Part shown: positions 50,235 through 58,356 of the stretch, piece after piece
How the letters are laid out: each line of letters begins with the position of its first letter
How positions within the stretch are numbered: position 1 is the stretch's first letter
Assembly (NCBI GenBank): GCA_001689445.1
Contig: LUJN01000008.1
Location: 1 to 64,000 of the forward strand
Length of the DNA: 64,000 bases
Direction of reading: 5' to 3'
From: Bacteroidales bacterium M3
GTDB taxonomy: Bacteria > Bacteroidota > Bacteroidia > Bacteroidales > Muribaculaceae
Translations under genes and position numbers: made by a program
Notes under the pieces: model-generated
Database searches by the model: none
What the model was told of the DNA's origin: nothing
Seen by the model: only the letters and a program-made list of their open reading frames with translations

Positions 50235-51623
50235 ATGAAACGTACAAAGATCGTCGACTTGTTCGACCCGGCCCTTTTAGGGCAAGAAGTGAGCGTCAAA
50301 GGATGGGTGCGTACCCGCCGTGGTAACAAACACGTGCAGTTTGTGGCACTCAATGACGGGTCGACAATCAAGAATATACAGATAGTATTTGACATGAGCC
50401 AGTTTACCGACGAGCAGCTCAAGCCCGTCACCACCGGCTCATCCCTCCATGTGACCGGCGTGCTCGTCGAGTCGATGGGCAAGGGGCAGACATGCGAGAT
50501 ACAGGCCCGCGAGCTTGAAGTTTACGGCACCGCCGACCCCGAGACCTACCCCTTGCAGAAGAAAGGCCACACGCTGGAGTTCCTGCGCGAAAAGGCCCAC
50601 CTGCGCCCCCGCACCAATACATTCGGCGCGATACTGCGCGTGCGCAGCACCCTGGCATTCGCCATCCACAAGTTCTTCAACGAGCGCGGCTTCTTCTACC
50701 TCAACACCCCGCTCATCACGGCAAGCGACTGCGAGGGTGCGGGCGCGATGTTCCAGGTGACGACCCTCGACCTCAATAACCTCCCCAAGCTGGAGGACGG
50801 CAAGGTCGACTTCTCGGCCGACTTCTTCGGCAAGCCCACCGCGCTCACCGTCTCGGGACAGCTCGAAGGCGAGCTTGGGGCTACCGCCCTCGGAGCCATC
50901 TACACATTCGGCCCGACATTCCGCGCCGAAAACTCCAACACCCCGCGCCACCTGTCGGAGTTCTGGATGATAGAGCCTGAGATGGCGTTCTACGACCTCG
51001 ACGACAACATGGACCTCGCCGAGGAGTTTATCAAATACTGCATCTCGTATGCCCTCGACCATTGCCGCGACGACATCGACTTCCTCGCCCAGATGTACGA
51101 CCCCGACCTCGTGGAGCGTCTGGAGTTTGTCATCCACAACGACTTCGTGCGCCTCACTTACACCGAGGGCATCAAGATACTTGAGGAGTCGGGCCACAAG
51201 TTTGAGTTCCCCGTCCACTGGGGCACCGACCTGCAGAGCGAGCATGAGCGTTACCTCGTCGAGGAGCACTTCAAGAAGCCCGTCATCCTCACCGGCTACC
51301 CCAAGGAAATAAAGGCATTCTACATGAAGCTCAACGACGATGGCAAGACCGTCCGTGCCATGGACGTCCTGTTCCCCAAGATTGGCGAGATCATCGGCGG
51401 CTCGGAGCGCGAGGAGAGCTACGACAAGCTCCTTGGCCGCATCGAGGAGATGCACATCCCGATGAAGGACATGTGGTGGTATCTCGACACACGCCGCTTC
51501 GGCACTGTGCCCCACTCCGGCTTCGGCCTCGGCTTTGAACGTCTCGTGCTCTTCGTCACCGGCATGACCAACATCCGCGACGTCATCCCCTTCCCCCGCA
51601 CCCCCAACAACGCCGAGTTCTAA
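50235..51623 (+). CDS. asnS: Asparagine--tRNA ligase
   Basis: This 462-residue class II synthetase charges tRNA-Asn. The N-terminal OB domain (G-W-V-R-T-R-R-G) binds the anticodon. Motif 2 is F-R-A-E-N-S-N-T-P-R-H-L-S-E-F near residue 225. Motif 3 is G-F-G-L-G-F-E-R-L near residue 434. The asparaginyl-specific ending I-P-F-P-R-T-P is present. It starts 98 bases after the pseudouridine synthase. Confidence 0.96.
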   Translation: MKRTKIVDLFDPALLGQEVSVKGWVRTRRGNKHVQFVALNDGSTIKNIQIVFDMSQFTDEQLKPVTTGSSLHVTGVLVESMGKGQTCEIQARELEVYGTADPETYPLQKKGHTLEFLREKAHLRPRTNTFGAILRVRSTLAFAIHKFFNERGFFYLNTPLITASDCEGAGAMFQVTTLDLNNLPKLEDGKVDFSADFFGKPTALTVSGQLEGELGATALGAIYTFGPTFRAENSNTPRHLSEFWMIEPEMAFYDLDDNMDLAEEFIKYCISYALDHCRDDIDFLAQMYDPDLVERLEFVIHNDFVRLTYTEGIKILEESGHKFEFPVHWGTDLQSEHERYLVEEHFKKPVILTGYPKEIKAFYMKLNDDGKTVRAMDVLFPKIGEIIGGSEREESYDKLLGRIEEMHIPMKDMWWYLDTRRFGTVPHSGFGLGFERLVLFVTGMTNIRDVIPFPRTPNNAEF

Positions 51624-51650
51624 CCCACAAGGCACTGATACTAAATCTCA

Positions 51651-51686
51651 CAGCGTGGTGGCACGACAAGTCGTGCCACCACGCTG
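51651..51686. terminator. Perfect 17-bp palindrome after asnS
   Basis: CAGCGTGGTGGCACGAC and GTCGTGCCACCACGCTG are separated by AA, 28 bases past the asnS stop. There is only a weak T tract (CTTGTTTATTC), so it may be a terminator or another palindromic repeat unit. Confidence 0.55.
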
Positions 51687-51760
51687 CTTGTTTATTCTAA
51701 TATGTAGGAACATTCCCTGAAACGGCCGCGACCAATATCTCGATACTTGGACAATTCGCG

Positions 51761-52060
51761 GAGGGTGTTGCAGAACTCCCAAAAACCACATCGGAGATGT
51801 GGCGTGAGTTAAACCCCACGGTAAGCGCGTAGCGCGTGCGTGGGGATAGTGATATACCCTCCCAAGAATGCACATCGGAGATGTGCCGTAGGGCATCGAC
51901 AGCTAAATGCCTGTATGATTGCTATATGCATTGCCGAGTTTACGGCACATCTTCGATGTGCGTTATCCGTTTATAGCCTTTCCCCAGGCACGCGCTGTCG
52001 CGCTTACCCTGGGGTTTCGCTTACATCACGTCTTCGACGTGGCAGTTCTGCAACACCCTC
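51761..52060. repeat. 300-bp nested-palindrome element (repeat 7)
   Basis: A perfect 17-bp inverted repeat, GAGGGTGTTGCAGAACT (51761-51777) and AGTTCTGCAACACCCTC (52044-52060), encloses several smaller palindromes: CACATCGGAGATGTG twice, GGCACATCTTCGATGTGC, a CCCCACG/CGTGGGG pair around GCGCGTAGCGCG, and CCCCAGG/CCTGGGG around GCGCTGTCGCGC. No open frame is convincing. The flanks match those of repeats 1, 4 and 6. Confidence 0.7.
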
Positions 52061-52226
52061 TTTTGTCCAAAATAGGATACTCCTTTGTATCCGATTCTTT
52101 ATGATTGGAAATCGCAAAATGCGATTTCCCTCTAATTAATGCCAATTGGCTTGAATAATATAAACGCAGCACGCCGCGTCCCTACTCCTTTGGCGCAACT
52201 TTTGGCGCAAATTGCCGAAAAATGAG

Positions 52227-52234
52227 TACCTTTG
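52227..52234 (+). promoter_or_regulatory. -7 box of the glycosyltransferase pair
   Basis: TACCTTTG, with TTTG at 52201-52204 (22 bases upstream). AGGAG lies 4 bases before the ATG at 52254, an unusually clear ribosome site for this genome. Confidence 0.5.
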
Positions 52235-52253
52235 CGGAAAATTTCAGGAGACT

Positions 52254-53243
52254 ATGACTGCTACCCCGCTTGTAAGCGTTATCGTACCCAATTACAACTA
52301 CGCCGCTTATCTGCCACAGCGTATCGAGTCGATACTCGGACAGACATTCCAGGATTTTGAGCTTATACTGCTCGACGACGCGTCGTCGGATGACAGCCGC
52401 GCTGTCATCGAGGGCTATCGCGACAACCCCCATGTGAGCCATATCGTCATCAACGAGACCAACACCGGATCGCCGTTCAAGCAGTGGGAGCGTGGCCTGA
52501 AGCTTGCACACGGTAAATACGTGTGGATAGCCGAGGCCGACGACTGGGCCGACCCGACATTCCTTGAGCGGTGTGTGACCCATCTTGAAGAAAACCCAAG
52601 GGCAGCGGTATGCTACACAGACTCCGTATGGACCGACAGCGACGGCAACGAGATAGACAGCTGGTGGATAAGAAACCATATGGGCACCGCCGACGTCGAG
52701 TCATACACCTACGAAAGCCGCGCCTTTGCCTCGCGCCATCTCTATTGGCACAACTATATCTATAACGCGAGCTGCACGGTGTTTCGCCGCGACGCCGCCC
52801 CCACTGAGGCACAAAGCGGCCTTTGGACGGGAATGAGGTATGCCGGCGACTACATGTTCTGGGTGCTCGTGGTGCTCAACGGCGATGTCATACGCATATT
52901 TGACCGCCTCAACTATTTCCGTCGCCACGAGAGCGCGACCACCAACAAGGGCAATGCCAGCGGCGCCACAATAGCCGAAGACCTGCATGTCATCACCTAT
53001 CTTGAGAAAAAGCTGTCAATCGGATGGCTCAAACGTAAGGTAAAACACGGGGATATAGCAAAACGCATAAAGCATCTGCCCACCCCTGAGAGCAAGGAGG
53101 TAGCCTCCACGGCGTTTGAGTCATATGCGGGAAACCGCAAACTGGCATATTTCATGTTCAAGTTCAATCAAAATATCCTTGCCGCCACACCTTTGGCGAC
53201 AGGATATCGCCGCGACAGGATATTCCCGAAATACAAGCACTGA
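52254..53243 (+). CDS. Family 2 glycosyltransferase
   Basis: This 329-residue cytoplasmic GT-A enzyme begins L-V-S-V-I-V-P-N-Y-N-Y. The nucleotide-binding Asp residues are in L-L-D-D-A-S-S-D-D-S, and the D-x-D-like motif is A-E-A-D-D-W-A-D near residue 97. The C-terminal third is helical and basic. The frame is open to 52212; the ATG at 52254 follows an AGGAG. It is 6 bases from a second glycosyltransferase gene, so both probably build one envelope glycan. Confidence 0.85.
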   Translation: MTATPLVSVIVPNYNYAAYLPQRIESILGQTFQDFELILLDDASSDDSRAVIEGYRDNPHVSHIVINETNTGSPFKQWERGLKLAHGKYVWIAEADDWADPTFLERCVTHLEENPRAAVCYTDSVWTDSDGNEIDSWWIRNHMGTADVESYTYESRAFASRHLYWHNYIYNASCTVFRRDAAPTEAQSGLWTGMRYAGDYMFWVLVVLNGDVIRIFDRLNYFRRHESATTNKGNASGATIAEDLHVITYLEKKLSIGWLKRKVKHGDIAKRIKHLPTPESKEVASTAFESYAGNRKLAYFMFKFNQNILAATPLATGYRRDRIFPKYKH

Positions 53244-53249
53244 AAAGCC

Positions 53250-54266
53250 ATGTCCACCCCCAAGATAAGCATTATAATCCCCGTCCATAATGTAGAGCCA
53301 TATATCGACCGATGCGTGATGTCGGTGAGAAAGCAGACGCTTAAGGATATCGAGATTATACTCGTCGAGAACCTTTCCACCGACAACTCACTTGAAAAGT
53401 GCCGCCAACATGCAGCTGCCGATTCACGTGTAAAAGTATTGACTCTTGATGTGGCCGACCTCTCGTCGGCCCGTAATGCAGGCGTAAAAGTTGCACAGGC
53501 ACCTTTTGTTGGCTTTGCCGACTCTGACGACTGGGTAGAGGAGGATATGTACGAGACCTTGTTGGATGCAATAAAATCCAACAATGCTGATATGGCATAC
53601 TGCAATTATATGCTCGACTATGATGACGGCACGGTAAAATACCCCTTCAAGGACACAGGCAAAATATCGGTACTTGATACCCGGCAAGCCCAACGCGACA
53701 TAATAATGGAACGTGCCACGAGCGCCTCGTGGGTACGTTTGTACCGTAAGGAGCTTTTCGACAAATTCCAGTTTCCCGAAGGGCGGTATTTTGAAGATCA
53801 TTGTTCCATATATCGGTGGACAGCGGATTGCCAACGGCTCGTGCATGTAGACCGTCCGCTCTATCATTATTTCATGCGCACTGACAGCATCTGCAGCAGC
53901 CTGTTGAACAACCCGCGTAAAGTCGTGGATTTTTTTGATGCCGAGTTTGACCGGTTGGAATACATTGAGGAAAACAATTTGTTCACCGACCCGAATGAAC
54001 TTTATGAGGCACGTTCCTACATCATCAAGCAGTCAATCACCCATCTGAAGACCTACACCTCGGCCATGCCCAGAGCCACACTGAAAGACCCGGAGCTAAA
54101 ACGCATGAGGCAGTCTCTGCTTAAATGTCTCTGCTACACCCGCCAAGAAATTAAGCCGCGCACATATAACAAGCTGAGACGTATCGCCTACATATGGCCA
54201 ATATACTATCTGCTCCATCGTAAGCCAAACGCAAAATCAAGCCGTCACGTGGCACAAAAGGCATGA
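53250..54266 (+). CDS. Family 2 glycosyltransferase
   Basis: This 338-residue GT-A enzyme begins K-I-S-I-I-I-P-V-H-N-V-E-P-Y-I. It has D-x-D-like A-D-S-D-D-W near residue 90 and a S-A-R-N-A-G motif near residue 73, typical of WfgS/EpsJ-like transferases. The C-terminus ends in a basic stretch. It follows the previous glycosyltransferase gene by 6 bases. Acceptor and sugar are unknown. Confidence 0.88.
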   Translation: MSTPKISIIIPVHNVEPYIDRCVMSVRKQTLKDIEIILVENLSTDNSLEKCRQHAAADSRVKVLTLDVADLSSARNAGVKVAQAPFVGFADSDDWVEEDMYETLLDAIKSNNADMAYCNYMLDYDDGTVKYPFKDTGKISVLDTRQAQRDIIMERATSASWVRLYRKELFDKFQFPEGRYFEDHCSIYRWTADCQRLVHVDRPLYHYFMRTDSICSSLLNNPRKVVDFFDAEFDRLEYIEENNLFTDPNELYEARSYIIKQSITHLKTYTSAMPRATLKDPELKRMRQSLLKCLCYTRQEIKPRTYNKLRRIAYIWPIYYLLHRKPNAKSSRHVAQKA

Positions 54267-54288
54267 TTGTAAAACTACAAAGAACGTT

Positions 54289-55437
54289 ATGCTGCTGAAC
54301 AGGAGTTTGGGGGCGATGGCTTTCGGGACATTTGCCCTCGGGATTGCGGAGTTTTCGATGATGGGGATATTGACCGACGTGGCGCAGAGCATGTCGATAA
54401 GTATCCCTACGGCGGGCAACCTCATTTCGGCTTATGCCGCCGGGGTGAGCGTCGGCGCGCCGGCATTGCTGCTCCTAAGACGGTATCCGCTGAAGCATAC
54501 TTTGCTGCTATTGGCGGCACTGATTTTCATCGGCAACTGCTTTGCCGCATTGTCGCCAAGCTACCACACGCTGCTGGCTGCACGTTTCATCTCGGGACTT
54601 CCCCACGGGGCATTTTTCGGCACAGGGGCAATCGTGGCGACACGCCTTGTACCCGAGGGGCGCGGGGCCGAGGCCATCGCATTGATGGTCGGCGGCATGA
54701 CAGTCGCCAACGTAGTCGGCGTGCCGGGGGCGACATTTATCAGCAACGTCCTGTCGTGGCGCGTGGCGTTTGCCTTGGTGGCCCTGTGGGGCGCGATAGC
54801 GTTCATCGGGATACGGTGTTGGGTGCCTGATGTGGCACCGCTGCCCGACCGAGGCTTCAAGGGGCAGTTTGCCTTCCTGAAGTCAGGCGCACCATGGCTC
54901 ATATTCGCAGGGACATTTTTCGGGCAAGGGAGCGTATATTGCTGGTACAGCTACGTCGAGCCTATCATGACGCAGGTTACCGGATTCCCCACCGACTCGA
55001 TGACCGTGATAATGGTTATCGCGGGCTTCGGCATGGTCACGGGAGGTCTCGTAGGAGGACGGTTGGCCGACAAGTTCCATCCGGCGGTTGTCTCGGGGAC
55101 ACTCGCGGCGTCGATGCTGATCGTGCTGCCGCTCATCTACCTCTGTTCGGAGATGAAGGTGGTGTCGGTGGTGCTCATGTTCATAGCCACGGCATCGCTA
55201 TTCGGCCTCGGAGGGCCGCTGCAATATCTCATAGTGAAATACTCCAAGGGGGGCGAGATGCTCGGCGGCGCGGGCATACAGATAGCCTTTAACGTCTCCA
55301 ACGCCCTTGCCGCCGCGCTTGGCGGCATGGCTATACGGGCAGGATGGGGGCTGACATCGCCAGCGCTTGTCGGAATGCCCCTCGCATTGGCCGGTGCCCT
55401 CGCCCTGTGGCGGCTCCACCGCCGCTATGGGGCATAG
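54289..55437 (+). CDS. MFS transporter, AraJ-like
   Basis: This 382-residue protein has 12 predicted helices. MFS features are G-I-A-E-F in helix 1, A-R-F-I-S-G-L-P-H-G-A-F-F-G in helix 4, and G-G-R-L-A-D-K-F after helix 8. It resembles the AraJ/sugar-efflux and drug-efflux group. It starts 22 bases after the second glycosyltransferase gene and could be co-transcribed. The substrate is unknown. Confidence 0.85.
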   Translation: MLLNRSLGAMAFGTFALGIAEFSMMGILTDVAQSMSISIPTAGNLISAYAAGVSVGAPALLLLRRYPLKHTLLLLAALIFIGNCFAALSPSYHTLLAARFISGLPHGAFFGTGAIVATRLVPEGRGAEAIALMVGGMTVANVVGVPGATFISNVLSWRVAFALVALWGAIAFIGIRCWVPDVAPLPDRGFKGQFAFLKSGAPWLIFAGTFFGQGSVYCWYSYVEPIMTQVTGFPTDSMTVIMVIAGFGMVTGGLVGGRLADKFHPAVVSGTLAASMLIVLPLIYLCSEMKVVSVVLMFIATASLFGLGGPLQYLIVKYSKGGEMLGGAGIQIAFNVSNALAAALGGMAIRAGWGLTSPALVGMPLALAGALALWRLHRRYGA

Positions 55438-55442
55438 CAAAT

Positions 55443-55523
55443 GTAGGGTCGCGACAGGTCGCGACCGCATGGGGAGGTATTGCCAATCCACCTATTCGCA
55501 GTCGCGACAGGTCGCGACCCTAC
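55443..55523. repeat. Modular palindromic intergenic repeat 8
   Basis: GTAGGGTCGCGACAGGTCGC and its inverse end CGCGACCCTAC enclose a centre of about 25 bases. The core equals that of repeat 6. TTATGCAACA at about 55548 is a half flank. Confidence 0.7.
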
Positions 55524-55662
55524 TGCTTTTCTTATAATCTTAGGAATTATGCAACACTCTCACAGCCATGAAAACCCGTGAATTATTTGGCGATATGGGC
55601 GTCGTGTGCTAACTTTGCAACGGCTGTCGGGAGCGACAGCCCCCAACCGAAAACCACTTGCA

Positions 55663-56037
55663 ATGAACGAAGACGATAAGAAGATACTATCCAAAGACTC
55701 CGACGGGCTGCTGACCTACGAATATATCGCCAACCACATCAACGAGATTGACGACGACATGGATTTTCTCGTTGACAACATGATACAGGTCGACACGACG
55801 GGTCAGTTTCTCGTGAGCGCGGCCCGCTACCTCTTTCTCATCGACGGTGAGAAATACCGCGAGCCTATAACGCGGCTCATCGCGGCTGCCATAGAGAAAG
55901 ACCGCGAGCGTCGCTATATCGGCGACCTGCTCCCCGCCATATGGGGCGAGGACTATGCCGACCGGGCCGAGGAGCTGAAACTCACCGACAACAATTTCCG
56001 CCGCATCTACAAGCGCATGTTCCCCACCGGCATCTAA
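55663..56037 (+). CDS. Small uncharacterised acidic protein
   Basis: This 124-residue soluble, helical protein has an acidic N-terminal half (N-E-I-D-D-D-M-D-F-L-V-D-N) and a basic C-terminus (R-R-I-Y-K-R-M-F-P). The frame extends to 55606; the ATG at 55663 gives a start M-N-E-D-D-K-K. It lies 9 bases before the cyclophilin gene. I do not recognise a family. Confidence 0.6.
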   Translation: MNEDDKKILSKDSDGLLTYEYIANHINEIDDDMDFLVDNMIQVDTTGQFLVSAARYLFLIDGEKYREPITRLIAAAIEKDRERRYIGDLLPAIWGEDYADRAEELKLTDNNFRRIYKRMFPTGI

Positions 56038-56046
56038 GGCTCTGTC

Positions 56047-56943
56047 ATGAAAGCGTATATCATGCTGATGGTGTCGATGCTCGTGGCATTGTCATCATGC
56101 GCGGGCGAGACGTCGCGCAAGCCAGCAAGCGGCAATCCTATCACGAAAGAAAAGATTACAAAAATGGAAAATAAGGACACAGCCGACGTACTCGTCGACA
56201 TAACCACGACAATGGGCGACATACGTGTGCGCCTATTTGGCGACACCCCGCGCCATCGCGACAACTTTGTAAAGCTCGTCAAGGAAGGAACCTACAACGG
56301 CACTCTATTTCACCGCGTCATCAACGAGTTCATGATACAGGCGGGCGACCCCGACTCCAAGAATGCCCCCGCAGGGAAGATGCTCGGCTCGGGCGACCTC
56401 GGGTATGAGATAGATGCCGAAATCGTGTACCCGCGCCATTTCCACAAGCGCGGAGCCATCGCGGCGGCACGCACGGGCGACCAGGTGAACCCCGAGAAAC
56501 GGTCGAGCGGATGCCAGTTCTATATCGTCACAGGACGCAAGTTCAGCGAGGGACAGCTCGGACAGCTCGACCGGCAGATGCAGCACAAGCAGATGCAGGC
56601 TATATTTGACCGTCTCGCCAAGGAGCACCGCGACTCCATCATGACCCTGCGCCGCAACCGCGACCAGGCCGGACTGGCGGCATTGCAGGATGAGCTTGTG
56701 AAGCAGACCGAGGCCGAGGCGGCCAAAAATCCCGCACGCCTCACCGCCGAGCAGCGCCAAGCCTACACGACTGTCGGCGGCGCGCCCCACCTCGACGGCG
56801 ACTATACCGTCTACGGCGAGGTCGTGTCGGGAATGGATGTCGTGGACAAGATAGAGAAGGTGCAAACCGACTCCAACGACCGTCCCAAGGAGGACGTGAA
56901 AATCGTGTCGATGAAGATTGTCGACGGCGACACGGCAAAATAG
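56047..56943 (+). CDS. Cyclophilin-type peptidyl-prolyl isomerase lipoprotein
   Basis: This 298-residue lipoprotein (A-L-S-S-C, Cys18) has a cyclophilin domain: F-H-R-V-I-N-E-F-M-I-Q-A-G-D near residue 95, G-C-Q-F-Y-I-V-T near residue 156, and H-L-D-G-D-Y-T-V-Y-G-E-V near residue 250. Between the last two lies a helical insertion of about 80 residues rich in Gln, Arg and Ala, typical of Bacteroidetes members and absent from E. coli PpiA. It probably helps fold exported proteins. The M16 peptidase gene follows after 7 bases. Confidence 0.9.
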   Translation: MKAYIMLMVSMLVALSSCAGETSRKPASGNPITKEKITKMENKDTADVLVDITTTMGDIRVRLFGDTPRHRDNFVKLVKEGTYNGTLFHRVINEFMIQAGDPDSKNAPAGKMLGSGDLGYEIDAEIVYPRHFHKRGAIAAARTGDQVNPEKRSSGCQFYIVTGRKFSEGQLGQLDRQMQHKQMQAIFDRLAKEHRDSIMTLRRNRDQAGLAALQDELVKQTEAEAAKNPARLTAEQRQAYTTVGGAPHLDGDYTVYGEVVSGMDVVDKIEKVQTDSNDRPKEDVKIVSMKIVDGDTAK

Positions 56944-56950
56944 CCACACA

Positions 56951-58180
56951 ATGATTGAGACCACAAGATTCACGCTGTCCAACGGGTTGCGCGTGATACA
57001 CAACTATGACAGTGCCGCCGCTATGGTGGCACTTGACATCTTATACAACGTCGGAGGACGTGACGAGTCGCCCGAACTGACGGGCATGGCCCACCTGTTC
57101 GAGCACCTGATGTTTGGCGGCTCGGCCAACATCCCCGACTATGACGGGGCGATGGAGAACGCCGGCGGCACCAACAACGCATGGACCTCCAACGACTTCA
57201 CCAACTTCTACGACATCATGCCGGCCCACAACGTCGAGACGGCCTTCTGGCTTGAGAGCGACCGTATGCTCGGGCTGGCGTTCAGCGACAAGGCGCTTGA
57301 GGTGCAACGGCAGGTAGTGATGGAGGAGTTCAAGCAGGTGTGCCTCAACCAACCCTATGGCGACCTGTCCCACCACCTGCGGCAGATGGTCTATACCGCC
57401 CATCCCTACCGCTACCCGGTCATCGGTAAGGAGCCGGCACATATCGAGAAAGTGACCCAGGATGACGTGCGGCAATTTTTTTACTCCCACTACGCGCCCA
57501 ACAATGCCGTGCTCGCCGTGTCGGGGAACATCACGGTCGAGGAGACCCGCAGGCTCGCCGAGAAATGGTTTGGCCCGATACCCCGTCGAGAGGTGATGCA
57601 ACGCACCTATCTACCCGAGCCGCCACAACGCGAGGCGCGGCGCGTGGAGGTGACGGGCGACGTGCCGCAAACCCTCATCGTCAAGGCTTACCGTATGCCC
57701 GGCTACAATGAGAGGGACTATGTGGCGTGCGACCTTATCACCGACCTGCTCGCCCTGGGTCGCTCGTCGCGGTTCTACCGGCGGTTGCTGATGGGGACGG
57801 AGCTGTTCAGCGACGTGGACGCGGCGATTGACGGCAGCGAGGAGTCAGGCACGCTGATGCTGTCGGCCCACCTTCGTCCCGGCGTCAATGTCGCCGAGGC
57901 AGAGCTGACACTCGAACAGGAGGCCCGACGCCTTGCCGACGGCTCCCTGACGTCTCATGAACTCGAGGGGGTCATCAACCGCTTTGAGTCGCGCACGCTC
58001 GTCAACTCAATGGGTTACCGCGCCCGTGCCGAGCAAATGGCCCTGGCCGAGATGCACTGTGAGGACATCAACGACATCCTCCCCCGCTACCGCGCCGTCA
58101 CCACCGACGACATCGTGCGCGTCACCCGCGACATCATCATCCCCGAAAACTGCTCGACGCTCGTCTACCGCAGCGCATAG
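56951..58180 (+). CDS. M16-family zinc peptidase
   Basis: This 409-residue pitrilysin-type peptidase has the inverted zinc motif H-L-F-E-H near residue 44. The downstream ligand Glu region is V-M-E-E-F-K-Q-V near residue 121. The second domain of the clamshell has R-x-x-Y-L-P-E-P and N-S-M-G-Y-R-A-R-A. It has no signal peptide, so it is probably cytoplasmic. The frame is open to 56918 inside the previous gene; the ATG at 56951 is preferred. It probably forms an operon with the cyclophilin and the small protein. Confidence 0.9.
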   Translation: MIETTRFTLSNGLRVIHNYDSAAAMVALDILYNVGGRDESPELTGMAHLFEHLMFGGSANIPDYDGAMENAGGTNNAWTSNDFTNFYDIMPAHNVETAFWLESDRMLGLAFSDKALEVQRQVVMEEFKQVCLNQPYGDLSHHLRQMVYTAHPYRYPVIGKEPAHIEKVTQDDVRQFFYSHYAPNNAVLAVSGNITVEETRRLAEKWFGPIPRREVMQRTYLPEPPQREARRVEVTGDVPQTLIVKAYRMPGYNERDYVACDLITDLLALGRSSRFYRRLLMGTELFSDVDAAIDGSEESGTLMLSAHLRPGVNVAEAELTLEQEARRLADGSLTSHELEGVINRFESRTLVNSMGYRARAEQMALAEMHCEDINDILPRYRAVTTDDIVRVTRDIIIPENCSTLVYRSA

Positions 58181-58238
58181 ACCGACGTAAACCCGGTTAC
58201 ATTCAGTACTTGTAGAATATAAGGACCGGCTGCTCAAT

Positions 58239-58313
58239 GTAGGGACATGCCTCCGGCATGTGGACTGCAATTCAGGCGGTTGCATATTCCACATGCCAAA
58301 GGCATGTCCCTAC
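58239..58313. repeat. Modular palindromic intergenic repeat 9
   Basis: GTAGGGACATGCCTCCGGCA and its inverse GCCAAAGGCATGTCCCTAC, with a GCATGTGG/CCACATGC extension, enclose about 25 bases between convergent genes. Confidence 0.7.
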
Positions 58314-58356
58314 AGGTTGAGCAAAACAATTACGCGGCGGGGAACAACGCGACGGG

